DNA of 64,000 bases, from positions 496,001 to 560,000 of the forward strand of contig RCAB01000006.1 of assembly GCA_003640385.1 (NCBI GenBank), written 5' to 3'. The translations under genes were made by a program, and so were the position numbers. Positions within the stretch are counted from its first letter, which is position 1. Every line of letters begins with the position of its first letter. The notes beneath the pieces were generated by a model. That model was not told the DNA's origin. It was given only the letters and a program-made list of their open reading frames with translations, and made no database searches. Positions 1 through 13,200 of this stretch are shown here, one piece after another. This DNA is from Setaria digitata (Eukaryota > Nematoda > Chromadorea > Rhabditida > Setariidae).

Positions 1-2553
1 CATGTAGTAGCAGAAGCAAGATTAGTGCTACTGCTACCGCTGCCCTACTGAACGACTCATTCAATTTAGAAAAAAGGAAGCTGAGCGCGTTGCTTGCAGG
101 AATCGCTCGCTTGACAAGTCCTGGCTCAAATGCCCACTCACCCCTTCGTTTGCATCACCTCAAGGCAGTATCCATAACAACCGTGTGTGACAGCACCCCA
201 ACGCCACCAAAGCTTCAAACACACACCCAGCCTGGTTTGGTTTCTCCTCGACAGGCAAAGTTACGAATGCCTGCCTGTCTGTGCGTTCGAGGCTGAATAG
301 AAAATATACGTGACATACATTACGAGTTTTTAATCGAACTCCAGTCTAAGACGGTTGCACATTTCGCCGCTAAATGAATTATCCACTCAACGAGAATTAC
401 TCCGTGTAGCTGGATACGTTAGCGACAAGTCAATTACGTGACGGAGGACTTGGATTTCGTGGTAGTAGTAATCATTTATATTGTTCTAGCTTTTCGGACC
501 GCGTCTAACAAATTCGTGTGAAGTGATTTAGAAACATTTGGAGCATTTGCTCGATTCCTTATTTTTTCTGATGTTCTAAATTCCAGGTTAGATTTTGAAA
601 AGCAAAGTATCCCTGAAGTAATTAATAGCGTCCACATCTGTTTCAGCAAAACCTTACAGGAAAAGCTTCGCAAGCAGCTAGTGGTAAGAGAAGGTAAGGA
701 CTGTTGAGAAGAATAATATCGTAATATGTTGAATAAACGCTCTTGTGTTTCATTGAAAAAAATCGACAAAAAAAAAACAAATTCCAATCGATAGCATCAT
801 TATGTGTGACATTCGGATTACCCACTATCGTCCTTCTAGTCCAACTGAATGTTTCTACAAATGACGTAGCGTCCTCAGTTTTAACCATATGACATTACAC
901 GAATAACCCCTCAACACCTACCCTAAAAAAGGGCAATCAATATGTTACACACTTTGAAAATTTCACAAATAGAAGGTGATCCACATACTGGTAAGGTAAA
1001 CAGATATTATGCACATCACCAGCAGGCAGAACTACGGCTCCCATCCCATTACCTTGCTGCTCAAAGCAATGAACAGCAGCTGACAAGTGACCCATCGCTT
1101 GTGCCATTTGCTGGCGCCATTCTCTATTCTTGTTTCTTGTTTATTGTTTCGTTTGTCGTTACCAAACCCAATCATTTTGGGACGTGGTTTAATTACACGC
1201 AACTTTGCTTCAAAAGCCATACTTTTAATCGCTGCGTGGAATTTTAGCCAGAGTAGGTAATTTAATATTTTCAAAACACTTCGAAATAGCACTTCGTCCT
1301 CTATTTTCACCCTGTGGTCTTGCTTGATAAACATAATACTCTCGAAAGACACTTCCTTTGTGTCGGTTCCATAACAGTAGCCATCTACCTTGCAGGAATT
1401 TTTTTCAGTACTTTGCAACAGCTTTTCTTTAATGTATACTTAAGCCCTTCGTACTAAATGAAAGCATCAGATTTATGACGCTTGTAAAGAATTGTTGTCA
1501 GGCAAATGCTGGTTTAATTTCGACCACAATTTAGAGAAAATGAAACTGTACTTTGCTCTTTCTGTACAAAAAATATTAATTTAGAAGTAAGAAGTGCCAA
1601 TGCAACAGAAGTCTGAATTCTGAATTGTCTCTATACGTTAAGGACCGTTACTTCACTGTTTATTATCTTGTTCTAAATCCAAGCCCTCTTTTGTTTAAAA
1701 TTTCCTAGAAATGAATGAGAATAGGTAGTATAACAAGGTGATTCCCCATGTTGACTAAAGGTGTTTATAAATGTCACTTCGTAAATAACATTAGTCCTTT
1801 TCCTTCGACCAGAACTTTTTGAAACCGTTATAGTACTGAGAGAAAACTTGTTGTACGGAATGTTAGGTTTGTGATTTGATTAAATGTTTAATAATTGTTG
1901 TATTATAATGCGACAAGCGAACCAGACAAGATTTTCGAGTGGAAAATTCAGCGAAATTTTAAGTAACAGGCACAGTCGGAAAAGAAGTTTCCTCTTGGAG
2001 TTTGCAAAAGGCGTTTTATTGGAAGGCCATGCAGGATTTGTTACATTTATTGCAGAAGTAGTCCATTCATATAATAACCCCAATATATCATGTTGAACGT
2101 TGCATATACCACTGAAAATCATTCCATTAATTTACCTCGCAAATTAATTAATTATTAATGATATTAGTTCATGTGAGACATATTTCCAACTCTCCATTGA
2201 AAAATGACAACTAGCCAAAGATAAGGTTCGTGAGAAAAATTCAGACTAGAATCAGACTAGTAAACATGTCTAATTACACGATCAACTTACAAGGAAAACT
2301 GGTCCTTGAATATAGATCTAGTTTTTCACTATCCAGAGTGAACGATTTTCTCTGAAAATAAAAAAGTAGTGTCCTGGAGGATATTCCCACTCAAGACTAC
2401 TATTTGAAGCCTTTTTCTTTTTAAAAAAAAACGTGAAAAAGAAGCATTATAAATAGACATGTCATGATGTAGAGGTAAAATAGTTAGATAGTTCTGTATC
2501 ATTTGCTTATAATCAGAGTTTAAGTGATAGTGCCTGCAGCGTAACGGTTTTCT
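1..2553. other. No supported gene; possible distal part of the ligand-gated channel locus
   Basis: I see no chain of exons with matching splice phases here. The first 300 bases are richer in G+C than the rest and carry short open frames on the plus strand that resemble nothing. The minus-strand frame around 1418-1032 is open, basic and ends in a good donor-like CAAG|GTAATG near 1058. It could be part of the M3-M4 loop of the neighbouring channel, but I could not join it in phase or find an M4 segment after it. Confidence 0.4.
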
Positions 2554-2620
2554 ATGAGATTCTCAAACAGTCTCCGTGTGCGGATACTGATAGTATTCAC
2601 TTTTCTTGCGGCAATTACAG
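2554..2620 (+). other. Possible orphan first exon encoding a signal-peptide-like segment
   Basis: ATG at 2554 opens 22 codons with a basic start (MRFSNSLRVR) and a hydrophobic core (ILIVFTFLAAIT), followed at once by a strong donor, ACAG|GTACGT. That is the shape of a secreted protein's first exon. I found no downstream plus-strand exon that continues it convincingly, and Slit, the next plus-strand gene, has its own signal peptide. It may be chance, or the start of a small gene I cannot complete. Confidence 0.2.
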
Positions 2621-2655
2621 GTACGTGTGCTACTGTCACCGTCTGAAGAGATAGT

Positions 2656-5600
2656 TTAAATCCTACTGATATAGTTAGCAAAAGGCATGAAAATAACTTC
2701 TTTTGGCATGTGAATTAGTTTGCTATTTGCTCGGCCTTCATGCCTGCTCATGAAACCAACCATCGCAAGTTCGATCAAAGATGCGAATATAAAAGTCATT
2801 CCACTATAAACACATTTTTTTTTTCAAGCAAAAAAGAATGAAGAAAGTTCAAGAAGTCGCTTTTTTTTAAAAACTTACCTTAAATTTTTTTTTTTTTTTT
2901 TGTGTAATTCGCTATAAATGGCACATAAACTCATAATGATGTTACATTTTGTGGCTACTTCGAAAATTTTCGTTTTAGGCCCTTAATTTATAGTTTTTGT
3001 AATTCTATTAATGGTTTGTTAATTTAAACGATATTTGCTCTTTTGTGGGCATATCTTCATTTATTTTTTAAAACGAAATGCGCTTAATCATTTCATATGA
3101 ATTTTTGGTATAAGAAAAAAATGAACAAAACCCATAAAATTTAAAAAAGTGAATTTAAAACATAACAGGCGACAATTTCCGATTGAACCTAAGGATGGAC
3201 GAATGGAATTTGAAGTTTTGAACCTATTAGCGGGAAGAAATTTAAAATCGGTCAAACTTATGACTTTTTAGCTGGACAGTTATCTACGAAAAATCACCCA
3301 CAAGACTATTCATGAAGTCATCATCCCTTTGGTGAGAGAAAACAGAAAGATGTTAAAAAAATCATGGGCAATGGACTTGAATCAGTGTTGGTGTATTTCT
3401 ATTTCACTATACTGAATAAAGAGGAGTAGGATATCATAAAATTAGATAAAAAATGCTCACCTGAGTAAACAATGAGACTAGAAAGATATTTTTTTTAATT
3501 TAATTTGGAATTAATAAATACGCAAAAGACACAAGTGCTTTTTTTTTTCTTTTTCTGCAACTGATTGGTGCATAATTTGAAGACTCACCTGAGAACCCAT
3601 ATATCAATGGCCTATAATAATAGTTATTATTTCGACACCAGTATAGGCTACTTGAAAGAATTCCTCAAATTTTTTTTCCTTAAATGTTGGGACATAACAA
3701 TGAATCCTTCTATTTTCAAGAAAGATATTATAATTTAAGATTTAAACGCCTGGTCTGAAAAATTAATTACCTTAATATAAGATACTCGTGGCAGATTTCG
3801 AATTATGTTTCCAAATTGGAATGTCATCGCAAGAAGTGAATTAACACCAATCATGGTTCGAGCTGGCATTGCGCGTGGACTCATATAAAATGGTATCCAT
3901 GAGATAAATATTGTTAGATACGTTGGGATGTATCCTAAAACATAAAAAATTCTCCATTCTTTTCAATTAGAAAGATGGTTTTTTTTTCTTAAGAAGCTAA
4001 AGATTGCAGACAAACCGTACCTTGCAGAATATACCATCCGTACCTCCTTTTGAATGTGAATGAAACAGTAAGTTCATCCCACAGGCCCGCTGCATATTCC
4101 TGTTAAAAGTGATTTATTACTGCTGATGACAAACTTAAATTTAGACTAACATCAAAAACGTTTAATTTCGAAATTAAAAGGTTCATACAGAAAATAAAGA
4201 AATTACAGCTTCAGTGATAGAGGTTGTATAGTTGACCAGAGTGAAATCCGGTAGTTCGATATCCTTAAACATTAATACAGCGTGAGGTTCATTCCACTTC
4301 ATCCGCACTTCCTGAATATTGTAATTATAGGATTCAAACGTCAGCATACATGAAATAGAATCCATTGGAAAGTTACTCAGATCCATAAGACAAGGACCCG
4401 TGCTTTTGATGCGCCAGCATGACCACACTGAGCCTGGAATACGAACTGTAAAGAAAAAAAGAAAGAAAGAAATCAGTGAAGTAGCGATAACCTATATGGT
4501 TTTGTGTGTCACCACAAATATTGATGGTTCTTATTTACCTTCCAACTTAAAAGAAAAACTGAACACTTCGTTTTTAATTTGTTTAAATGTAAGGGCTTTG
4601 GAACTTTTGCGTACCATTTGGAAAGACCATTAAAAAAACATTTCGGAATGGTGAGCTGTGAATAAGCGCTTTTTTCGAGTTAATAAAGCAAGTGTTGGGG
4701 ATCCAAATACTTTCCTGGATGCTGTGATCAAAGCTTAAATTGCCGTTGCATGGAAGAAGCACTTCATAGTTAAGTGCAGGATCTTCCCAGAATTCATTCA
4801 CATACAAATCTGCAAAATAGGTATTAATATTTTGTTATTGTATATGAACATAGCTTTAAAGAAAATAAAAACAAATCTGAAGATAAATACAAGCGAGCCT
4901 GAAATGAGCATTTTAAGGAAATATTATTAGAAACATCAGGATCATTCAGTTCCTCCGCACTAATCAATTCAATCGCAGCTCGAAAAATTAAAAATGGACT
5001 AAAGTTCAAGTGATTTCATTTCAAATGGAAATTAGGTGAAATTTTGAAATGTTGGCTGCTATATGACTACAAATGCTCACTCATACGGTTGATCTTCATT
5101 ATTTCTCAAGTTTGAATTTTTGAATACCAGTTTTCAGTTACGTCAGAAGGATCACCTTTCGCACATGCTGAACACTTTATAGTAAATCACTCATATGCTT
5201 CTGCTGATCAGTTTTCTACGTCACCATGATTGGTTCTGTCAATAGGACGGAAGAGCACTCTTAGATTAAGATTTCAGATTTCATTTAAGATTTCCTTATA
5301 TGATGCGATGAATTACTATTCAGTGAAGGATGCTCTGAGGCAGATTTGGATGTTTCAACCTCAGACACTCGGAACTGTTGGATGATGGAGTTCATTGCAA
5401 AGGACGTAACTGTTGCTGAAAACTTCAGCTTCAATTTCAAATTTCGTTTAAAGAGTGTTCTTTGCTTTTCTGGACGTGTCACAACTCGATTTTCTCTTGA
5501 GATTTTTCTTCTGAATAGATTTTTACGATTGATTAACTTTTCCAGAGAAATACAAAGAAACAAAAATTGGTGATAAATATCTTTATCTAGCGGTGTATTT

Positions 5601-7136
5601 CAGTACAGAAAAAATTAAGATGAAATTTTAGCTAATTGAAAGGATCTTTTTTTTCGGTGCTTTATTATAATTAAATTTGTTTCTTTTCCTCGACTTTAAG
5701 TATGACTAGTAAAAGAAAAAAGCAAATATCGGGAATTGCTGATTATAACTAATACTGGCGGCACTTTTGATTTAGAATTAAGCCAAGACTGTGAGAATCT
5801 TTGAGAGCCTACTGAAAGGGCTGGTGTCAATGAACATGACAGTGAATATCTGACTGAGTAACATTATTATTCGGAAGAGTGGGACAGAAGTAAATGAACT
5901 GACTTGACGCCTTTCCAATTTCAGTGAGGAGGACGAAAGTTTTTTCTTATCAGTTTGAGAAGAAGCAACCCTATAGGTGACCCTTTTCAAAATTTCACTA
6001 CGGTAGTCTTGGTACAGAGGTTAGTTGTTAACCAATTCGAATATCATGCAGATAGACATTTTTTGCCGTGTGTGAAGAAAACTAGGCTCTCTGCCTATCA
6101 ACATGTTATCGGAATTTGCTGTCCTCTGGTTGTTTCATTATATTGGTTTGGGGTATTACACTATTTTTTCCAATGCTTCATATTCACTATAGTGAAAAAA
6201 TTCGCTGCGAAACTTGTTTATTTTATTTTCTGTGAAATTTCTTTTTTTAATCAGATTTTTCAAGAAAGTTTTGATTGAAGAAGCAGAACTTTTTGGCTGA
6301 AGAAGTTGAACACAATTAGAGACAAATCCAAAGAATGGATAAATGGATCGCATAGATGAAATTAGAGAGTGAATTTGAAGTGTAAAAAAAAGTAGTTGCT
6401 TTTCGTTTTGGCATGAATGGAGACTAACACACTTTTAAGTTCTTTCTAACCAAGTCCTTCTACAGTTAACAATTTGCTGGATTTTAGTGACAATTTCATT
6501 TTGAAGTAGAAAATATTCAAAAAGTTCATCAAATATAAAGAATCGAGAAGAGCAGATTGAGTGCTAAGAAGTAGATGACTTCGAAAAAACACAATTTGAA
6601 CAAACTTATTTCTAAAAGTTGTCGAAAAAAGTAATGTTGAATGAAACAAACTTTAGGGCTCAAAATTTGTGCGAAAGAATCAGTTGAGAAAAATCAGACC
6701 CATGAGATGTTTTTGCACAGACCGTCCGTCACCACCATTTCGGTTCCTAAGGAATCCCTCATCATCCGTATTATTTAGATACCTTCAAGAAAAGCATGAC
6801 TGAATCAGCCACTTAAAAATGAAGCACAATTTTGTTTGATTTCTTTCACAATAATTCAAACGAACCAATCTCAAAATCCTGGGTGAGTTCAGAAACATAC
6901 GTCACTTCCTGGATCCACATTTCAATTCGTACAATAACTGGTCGAGAAGGTAACTTATGACGATTGTGGCGGAGTGCAGCCTCTGTTAAGAGATGATCCA
7001 TAACATCGGTATCATTGGAGCAATGTTCTGGGTGTGACATTTTCGATACAGCCACTGCCACAGCCGCGCATAAATATAGCACCTTTCGTGGACAGTAGCT
7101 CTGAATAACCCAAGTTAAGATTGTTCCTCCGGGCAT
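2656..7136 (-). CDS. Cys-loop ligand-gated ion channel subunit, anion type (partial: M4 not found)
   Basis: Neurotransmitter-gated channel subunit of the pentameric Cys-loop family, acting in neuronal or muscle plasma membrane. Exons (minus): 7136-6866, 4809-4615, 4433-4207, 4099-4021, 3934-3771, 3611-3589 and 2803-2656; all phases agree. Residues 1-35 hold a hydrophobic signal segment. The ligand-binding domain shows [13 protein letters not shown] and the diagnostic Cys-loop C-x13-C (about residues 170-184, with FPMD inside). M1 is [12 protein letters not shown]. The M1-M2 linker reads PAR (about 281-283), which in this family marks anion-selective channels. M2 is followed by [17 protein letters not shown] and M3 by [12 protein letters not shown]. 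The pattern is closest to the nematode amine/acetylcholine-gated chloride channel group (ACC, LGC-46, MOD-1, LGC-55); the ligand is not readable. The frame meets TAA at 2658-2656 before any M4, so either another donor (for example TCA|GTAGGA) leads to more exons or the copy is truncated. The 2-kb intron 6865-4810 shows no gene. Confidence 0.87.
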
Positions 7137-8762
7137 GGCCGCTTAAATAACAAACTTCTTCGTTGGAGTTCTTATCGTCGCTGCCGTCGTAATTGTTGCG
7201 GAAGTCAAAGCTACTCTCCTTCCTTCTCCGTCACTTACTGCTTCAAGCTAATCCTAATCCTCCCTCAGGCCTTTTCTGGCCGTAAAGCAGAAAGCTAAAG
7301 AAAAAAAAGGCCGTAATATTTCTCTTCTTTCAATCAATAATTTACGAAGCCGAAATTTTTAACTCTTTTGAAATAAGCTTAGTGGAAAATCACAACTGCA
7401 TTTTCAAATGCTACTCCTTTGCTATAGCTGACAATCTCAATCTGAAGCACATGTAGAAATATCTATTTCTTGAGAAGATATATAAAACAATAAAAAGTAT
7501 TCAAAAAAATGCATATGTATATTCAAGCAAATCTTCCAGAAAACGTACAGTTTCGTTGGAAAGTAGTAATGGTAACATTTTTAGCTAGAAAGTTATGACA
7601 GAATATACATATGGTTAATGTGTGACTGAAATTAATTTTACATCAGAACGATTCTCAGATTCCGGTTGCAGAATTTAATCAATTTTATTTTGCTTTTTCT
7701 GTGCTGTCTGTAAAAAAGGTAAAAGGTCCCATCTCTCTGCAAGTATAAATGCTTTGATATGTGAAGTCCAAGTTTCTGTTTACGAATTTTCTGTAGCTCT
7801 CTAGACATTGCCTAGCTGTTTTCATATGTTTCAAAGTCATATATTTTCGTTTACTCCATTTACGGACTAATTAATTAGTCTTTTCTTTGAACTGGTGAAA
7901 AATCTTTTCCATCCCTGCTTCCTTACTTTATCGACTACACATGTTTTTTTGTTCACTCATTTATTTGTTCATTTGCCCCTTCAATTATTTGTTTTTTGAC
8001 TATTTTTGTTAAAATACAATATTGTGAGTCATCATTCAGTTGCAGTGAACGGCACACAAGGATTAGTGAAACTTTTGCGCAGAGAGCGACAAGTAATTGC
8101 AGTTGGCAGAACTCAAAAGTTCATCGACCTCATTATCTACCTCTGAACTGCTACTTCCCGAAATTTCGTTCCCTCCTAAATTCTCAAGCAATCAAACACA
8201 GGGTTAACTGAGATATCGACGATTTGTGATTAAACAAAAGTACAAACTATCTTGTCTGTCCCAATGAATCAAGTTCGGTATTTCTTTTTTCAAATTACAG
8301 AAAATCGAAGAAATAAGCAGTTGAATTTCAAACTTCAAGCAAAAAAAAGCATTTTAGGATAACGATCTTGTAATAAAAGTAGTTCTGATTTGTCTGAACA
8401 TTCTTCAATGGACTGACTAACAACCATTTGTACCCTGAAAATATTCATAGAATTTGGGAACGCTTGTAAAATTTCAAAGTTAAGAGATGAAAAATGATTA
8501 TTTGTTGTCTGCTGTTATTTGGTGGAAGAGACATAGGTAGCAAAAGATAGACGAAAGTGTTGAGACCTGAAGACGTAATTTTTGGTTCGTCGAGAACAGA
8601 ACCGGTTGGGAAAGGTCAGGCGAATGATTGCAATTTGCATACCACTCCTAGACACTTCCAGAGAAAGGGAAAAACTGACTGACGCCGTCCGAAAATCTTG
8701 CCGTTGATGACTGTGGAGTGATTGTCGGTGGAAAGGTCGAGGCGAACGTGGTAGAGGCGGGG
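7137..8762. promoter_or_regulatory. Intergenic region between two divergently transcribed genes (channel and Slit)
   Basis: About 1.6 kb separate the start of the minus-strand channel from the plus-strand Slit leader, so this divergent spacer should contain both upstream control regions. No gene is visible. The stretch 8515-8877 is less AT-rich and open on the minus strand, but that frame runs across Slit's first exon and looks like an antisense shadow. I cannot name individual transcription-factor sites. Confidence 0.45.
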
Positions 8763-8816
8763 CACTCATTTCAGTTGGCCGTTGGGGAAACTGGGAGGAT
8801 GGGTTGCGTCGATTGA
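8763..8816 (+). promoter_or_regulatory. Slit leader: candidate trans-splice acceptor plus short upstream ORF
   Basis: CACTCATTTCAG at 8763-8774 is a good nematode-type acceptor with no plausible upstream coding exon, 53 bases before the Slit ATG. This is the usual place for spliced-leader addition. Between acceptor and ATG lies a complete five-codon upstream ORF (ATG 8799, TGA 8814-8816), which could lower Slit translation. Leader addition is inferred, not shown. Confidence 0.45.
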
Positions 8817-8827
8817 GCGACCCGAAT

Positions 8828-10232
8828 ATGCTGCTGCTTCGTGGTGTGGCAGTCTTGTACCTGACCCTTACAATCAAGAGTCTCCCCAGTTCATGTCCAC
8901 ACCTGTGCTCCTGTTCTCAGGATACAGTCATCTGCACCGGACAAGGTCTACTAAAGATACCGTTTGGTATTCCACACAACACTGTACGACTGTATGTTTC
9001 TTTTGCTTTTGCTTCTTCTGTTCTTTTGTGTAGTATTCCATACCTGAAGCTGAGAATCGTGTGGATGGTTAAAAACAGTTGCAGAGACCTTCAAGAGAAT
9101 AAAATATCGGAGATACGGAAAAATGACCTCAGTGCTCTGCGCCATCTCAAAATCTTGTTGGTTATATTTCACATACTTCCAAATCATCTGTGTGATAAGT
9201 GTCTTCATTTTTATTATTTGCATACTTTTCGTAATCTAATTAGAAATCGTTTGTTTTACAGTTCTTAATTACTCACCGTAAACTGTGCAACAAATATCGT
9301 TTCCTTCTTAGTGAGTGCTAAATTGTTGTATGTAAATTCATACTATGAACGAATTGTTAATGAATGAACTTACATGTTTCGTAAGAATCGGGTGTTCTTT
9401 TTCCAGGCAGTTGATGGACAATCATATTCATACGATCGAAAGTGACGCTTTTGATAATTTGATAGAACTGGAGAGGCTGTGAGTTGTGGTTAAATTAAAT
9501 CATTTATTCAGTTAACAGTTTTAAAAGATATGCGAATATATGAACATGATATTTGCAAGACCGTTCAAGTTTTGAAAATTTACCAAAATAAATTATTGAC
9601 ACATGTTCAAAACTCGACACTTAAGTTGCAGACTTACTACATTTCCAGTTTCTTATCCTATGGATAGCAATTTTACAGGCGATTAAACAGAAATCGTTTA
9701 CGGACACTACCAGACAAAGTTTTCGTCAAAAATGTCAATTTACACCGTTTGTTAGTTGTTTTAAAAGTTATAAAACCTCTTTACATTGTTGCAAAAAACG
9801 TCGATTTTTTTTTTTTTTTTTCTATCAATGAAATTTCGTGGAACTAATTCTTCTAATTCACTTTTTGAAACCTAGAAATTAAAGCCACACGTCATTAATA
9901 AATTTTCTACCAGAAAGAAAACAAAACTTTGTTGCTTTGGAGTATAAGACACTAGTCTTTGTTCATTCTGAAATGTTTTTACTTTAAGTGTTGGCCATTC
10001 TTAGCTAGTCAGCATAATGTTAGACTGTAGGAATAGCAAGGTTGAGAACGGCTTAAACACTTAATTTTTTAAAAATCTACCGGTGCTTTATTAAAACTAG
10101 TTTCTAACGATTAACTTTCTTATTAATCTTTATTGACTCCGAACTAATTCTTTCATATGTTCTAAGTTTTTCAGTAAACGAGTTTACAAATCTTTCATTA
10201 TTTACTTGATCCAACACAATTTTTTTATTTTC

Positions 10233-10263
<31 letters not shown>

Positions 10264-13200
10264 ATATAGTTTTTTTTTTTTTTGAAGGAGGGAAGGGTAG
10301 AGGGAATGAACAGTCTAGTGCAGCTGTTGAATTATACTTCAAGGAAAGGTGGAGTAAGCGATCGATAAACATTGAAAAAGTATGTCTCTGTGGATAGCAG
10401 TTACCAATTAACTGATGCATTTTGAAATTTTCAAAAGCTTCCTTGTTTTTCATTATCGCTTTGTGTTACAATATTTGTTTTAATTTTTCTTGTTTTAAAG
10501 TAAAAAACGCTTGCTTTGTATAATGTACGAAACACTGTTCTGAAGTCGTCAATCCTTCCACAAGAAATTTTTGGAATTTTCTCCTCGATTCCATACTGTA
10601 ATACTGAGAATGGCTGTGAATGAATTTTGGAGGTGGTTGCGTGACCCATCCAAGATGATTCTCCAGTATTTTTACCAAGTGACAGTCAGAATTTAGACTT
10701 TCCCTTCCTTGGGGATTCTAGATGTTTTAGGTTTTTACTTGGGAACTAAACTGTTTGAGATAAGAAGGAAAGAGGTATTAGCTTATGAGCTATGAAACCT
10801 GAGATATATTTCAGAGAGAGTAATTTCCTGTTTGTATTCCCCTGCCTTACTCCTTGCTTAATGCTGCTGCATTTGTCTGTGTCAATCCTTATTGCTGAGC
10901 TGGTTAAGATTTTTGAAGTTCACTACTGAATGGGAAATTTTCAAAGCTTGCTACTGTTTGAGAGCTTTGAGATTTTAATCTTTCCTTTATTAGATTTTTT
11001 TCTTGAGAGTAGTATAGTTCTTTCCACACACCATTAAGTAAATTCAAAAGTATTAGGTCAATACACTTAGAAGTCAGTTTTTGAGTGACAGCTCTAGGGA
11101 TTTTAGGAAGCATTCAAACTGTTTAGATCAAATAAAACTTCTTTTATGGAAAAGTTTAACTTAAAGTTCTTACGAATTAAAATATTTCGTCTTAACATTA
11201 AATTTCTTGACATATGATTTCGAGATGGTGTTTTCCTTTAATTTGGAAGCTGGCTTATTATCAAATTTTCCAGTTAGATTCAAAGCAGTTCAGCATTCTT
11301 TGTAGTCTTTATAACCATCATAAAAACTCTTTCGACTTTTTATCCTGTTTAAGTCCCTCTCTTCTGTCACTGACTGAATAGAATTCTTCTGAATGGCTGA
11401 ATTATGAAGAAATTTTCACATTCAAATATCTCATTTGTCACCATTCGTTGATTGACCAACAAATATCAAAATAAATGAACATGTAAATTTCCATTGAAAC
11501 TGTTCTGTACATTACCATTTACTTTTGCCGTGGATTGTCTCGAATCACTTGACTGTTTTTTAGTTATCAACTGAAATTATTAAGAGTTCCTGATTTAAAG
11601 TTTAGTTCAGTTAAAAGCTGTAAACTGTGCTAACTTCTGGCTTCTGTCACTGTACTGCAGGTTTGAGTTTATCATGATTTGATTCAGGATAGTATGGTTG
11701 GATTTCGAAGAGCTAAACAAGGATTTTTTTTTTTTTTAGAGCTTTAGGAGAATGGAAAAGTACATCAAGATAAAAAAACAGTTGCTAAAATTTTTTTTTT
11801 CGTCAGATTGCATTTTCTATCCGAAATATTCTGTATATCTTTTGATAATCGCATAACTCAGTATTGCGCTTTCACATCCTTCAACTTCACTTTTACTTCA
11901 TTTGAAGTAGTTCCATTTTCTGTCATTTGCTTTTGCTAAATACTTCTTCCACTTCGCTTTTGACTGAACTAAAATTCCTCTCCCTCTAAAAAATATGGCT
12001 TAGTTTTTATTTTGTGGAAATTACTGAAATTTTCAGAGTTATATTAGGTATATTGCTGACGCCGCTGAGGAAAGTTGAATGATGGGTGCCCCATTAACGG
12101 AAAGGATAAGACGCATATGAATGAATATATGAACATGCGTACTACGAACAACTGTTGAAGAGTGGATTAACTTTGTGAAGCCAAAAAAAAGAGAGCATGT
12201 CACTTTTGAAATGGGCATTTGTTTTCTTCAGTTTTCTCATATGGCTTGAACAGATGCAAAGAATGAGAAGCCACATTTGTAGTTTCCTTCTTTTTTTTTT
12301 TTTTTTTGTTGGGATTCTTCATAAAAATCAACCTCTAAAAGTCGTCTTAAATTCCTTCCTTTAGGTTTATTCGGGAGAATAATTGATCTGCAATTACAGC
12401 GTTTTGGAAATTCATATTTGTTCTCCGGTCTTCTTGCTGTTCTTGTTCTTGTTTTATGCATACTGCATTTAATATAAAAAAGAAATATCGTCTAGAAGAG
12501 AGTGATACGTTCCTTCTTCCTACAAAGTAAATTCAAGATCAGTCAAATAATAATTTAGAGGTATAACTTGAATCGAAGAGCTAAGAGGTACTTTTACCGT
12601 AGATTCAGAGAAGTGTTTGCCAATGATGCTAAGTTATGGGTGTGGAAGTTGCAGTCGGATCGAAACTTAGCACAGCCAAAACCTGAAAATGTATTGCTTC
12701 ATAAAAATGTAAAGGCAGAGATAGAATTCAAGTCAAGAAGATTGGGACTTATCAGTCCAACAAAAACTGCTCCATTAAAAAATCCGAGATTAAGTGTGAA
12801 GATGTTCGTACAAGAAAGATAGGCGTGGATAAGTTACAATTTTGTCGATGTGTTATTGAATTGCAAGCTATCTTGAATAGGCCCTAAAATTTCCGTATTT
12901 TTTAACCTCAATGACATGTCCAAAATATTCGTAACATTTTAAAATGTAAATATAAAAAGGTATTTAAGAAAAAAAAAAAAACATTATTGTGAAGGAAAGA
13001 AAGTCCTGTGAATAGAAGAAAGATATTCTTTAAAATGAAATACAGTTTTATTTGCAGGGATCTGAGTGAAAATCTGCTAACCGTAATGACTGATACGCAA
13101 CTTCGAGGACCAAAATCGGTGCGCAATTTACAACTAGATCGGAATTTATTAACATGGTAATTGAAACTACTTCATCTATACTCAGTGGTTTAAAAAGCAC

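Noticed and set aside
1186..1205. GGTTTAATTACACGCAACTT resembles the start of the nematode spliced leader SL1.
   Set aside because: It matches SL1 only over about the first 11 bases and then diverges; the donor and the SL RNA context are absent. Likely chance in AT-rich DNA.
3463..3487. Minus-strand TTTCTAG followed by a short stretch and CAG|GTGAGC, a possible extra microexon in M3 of the channel.
   Set aside because: The 23-base exon 3611-3589 joins directly to 2803 in phase and gives a family-typical M3; the extra stretch is not needed and would break the conserved sequence.
12568..12822. 84-codon basic open frame in Slit intron 4.
   Set aside because: No splice sites, no family resemblance, and composition like the surrounding intron.
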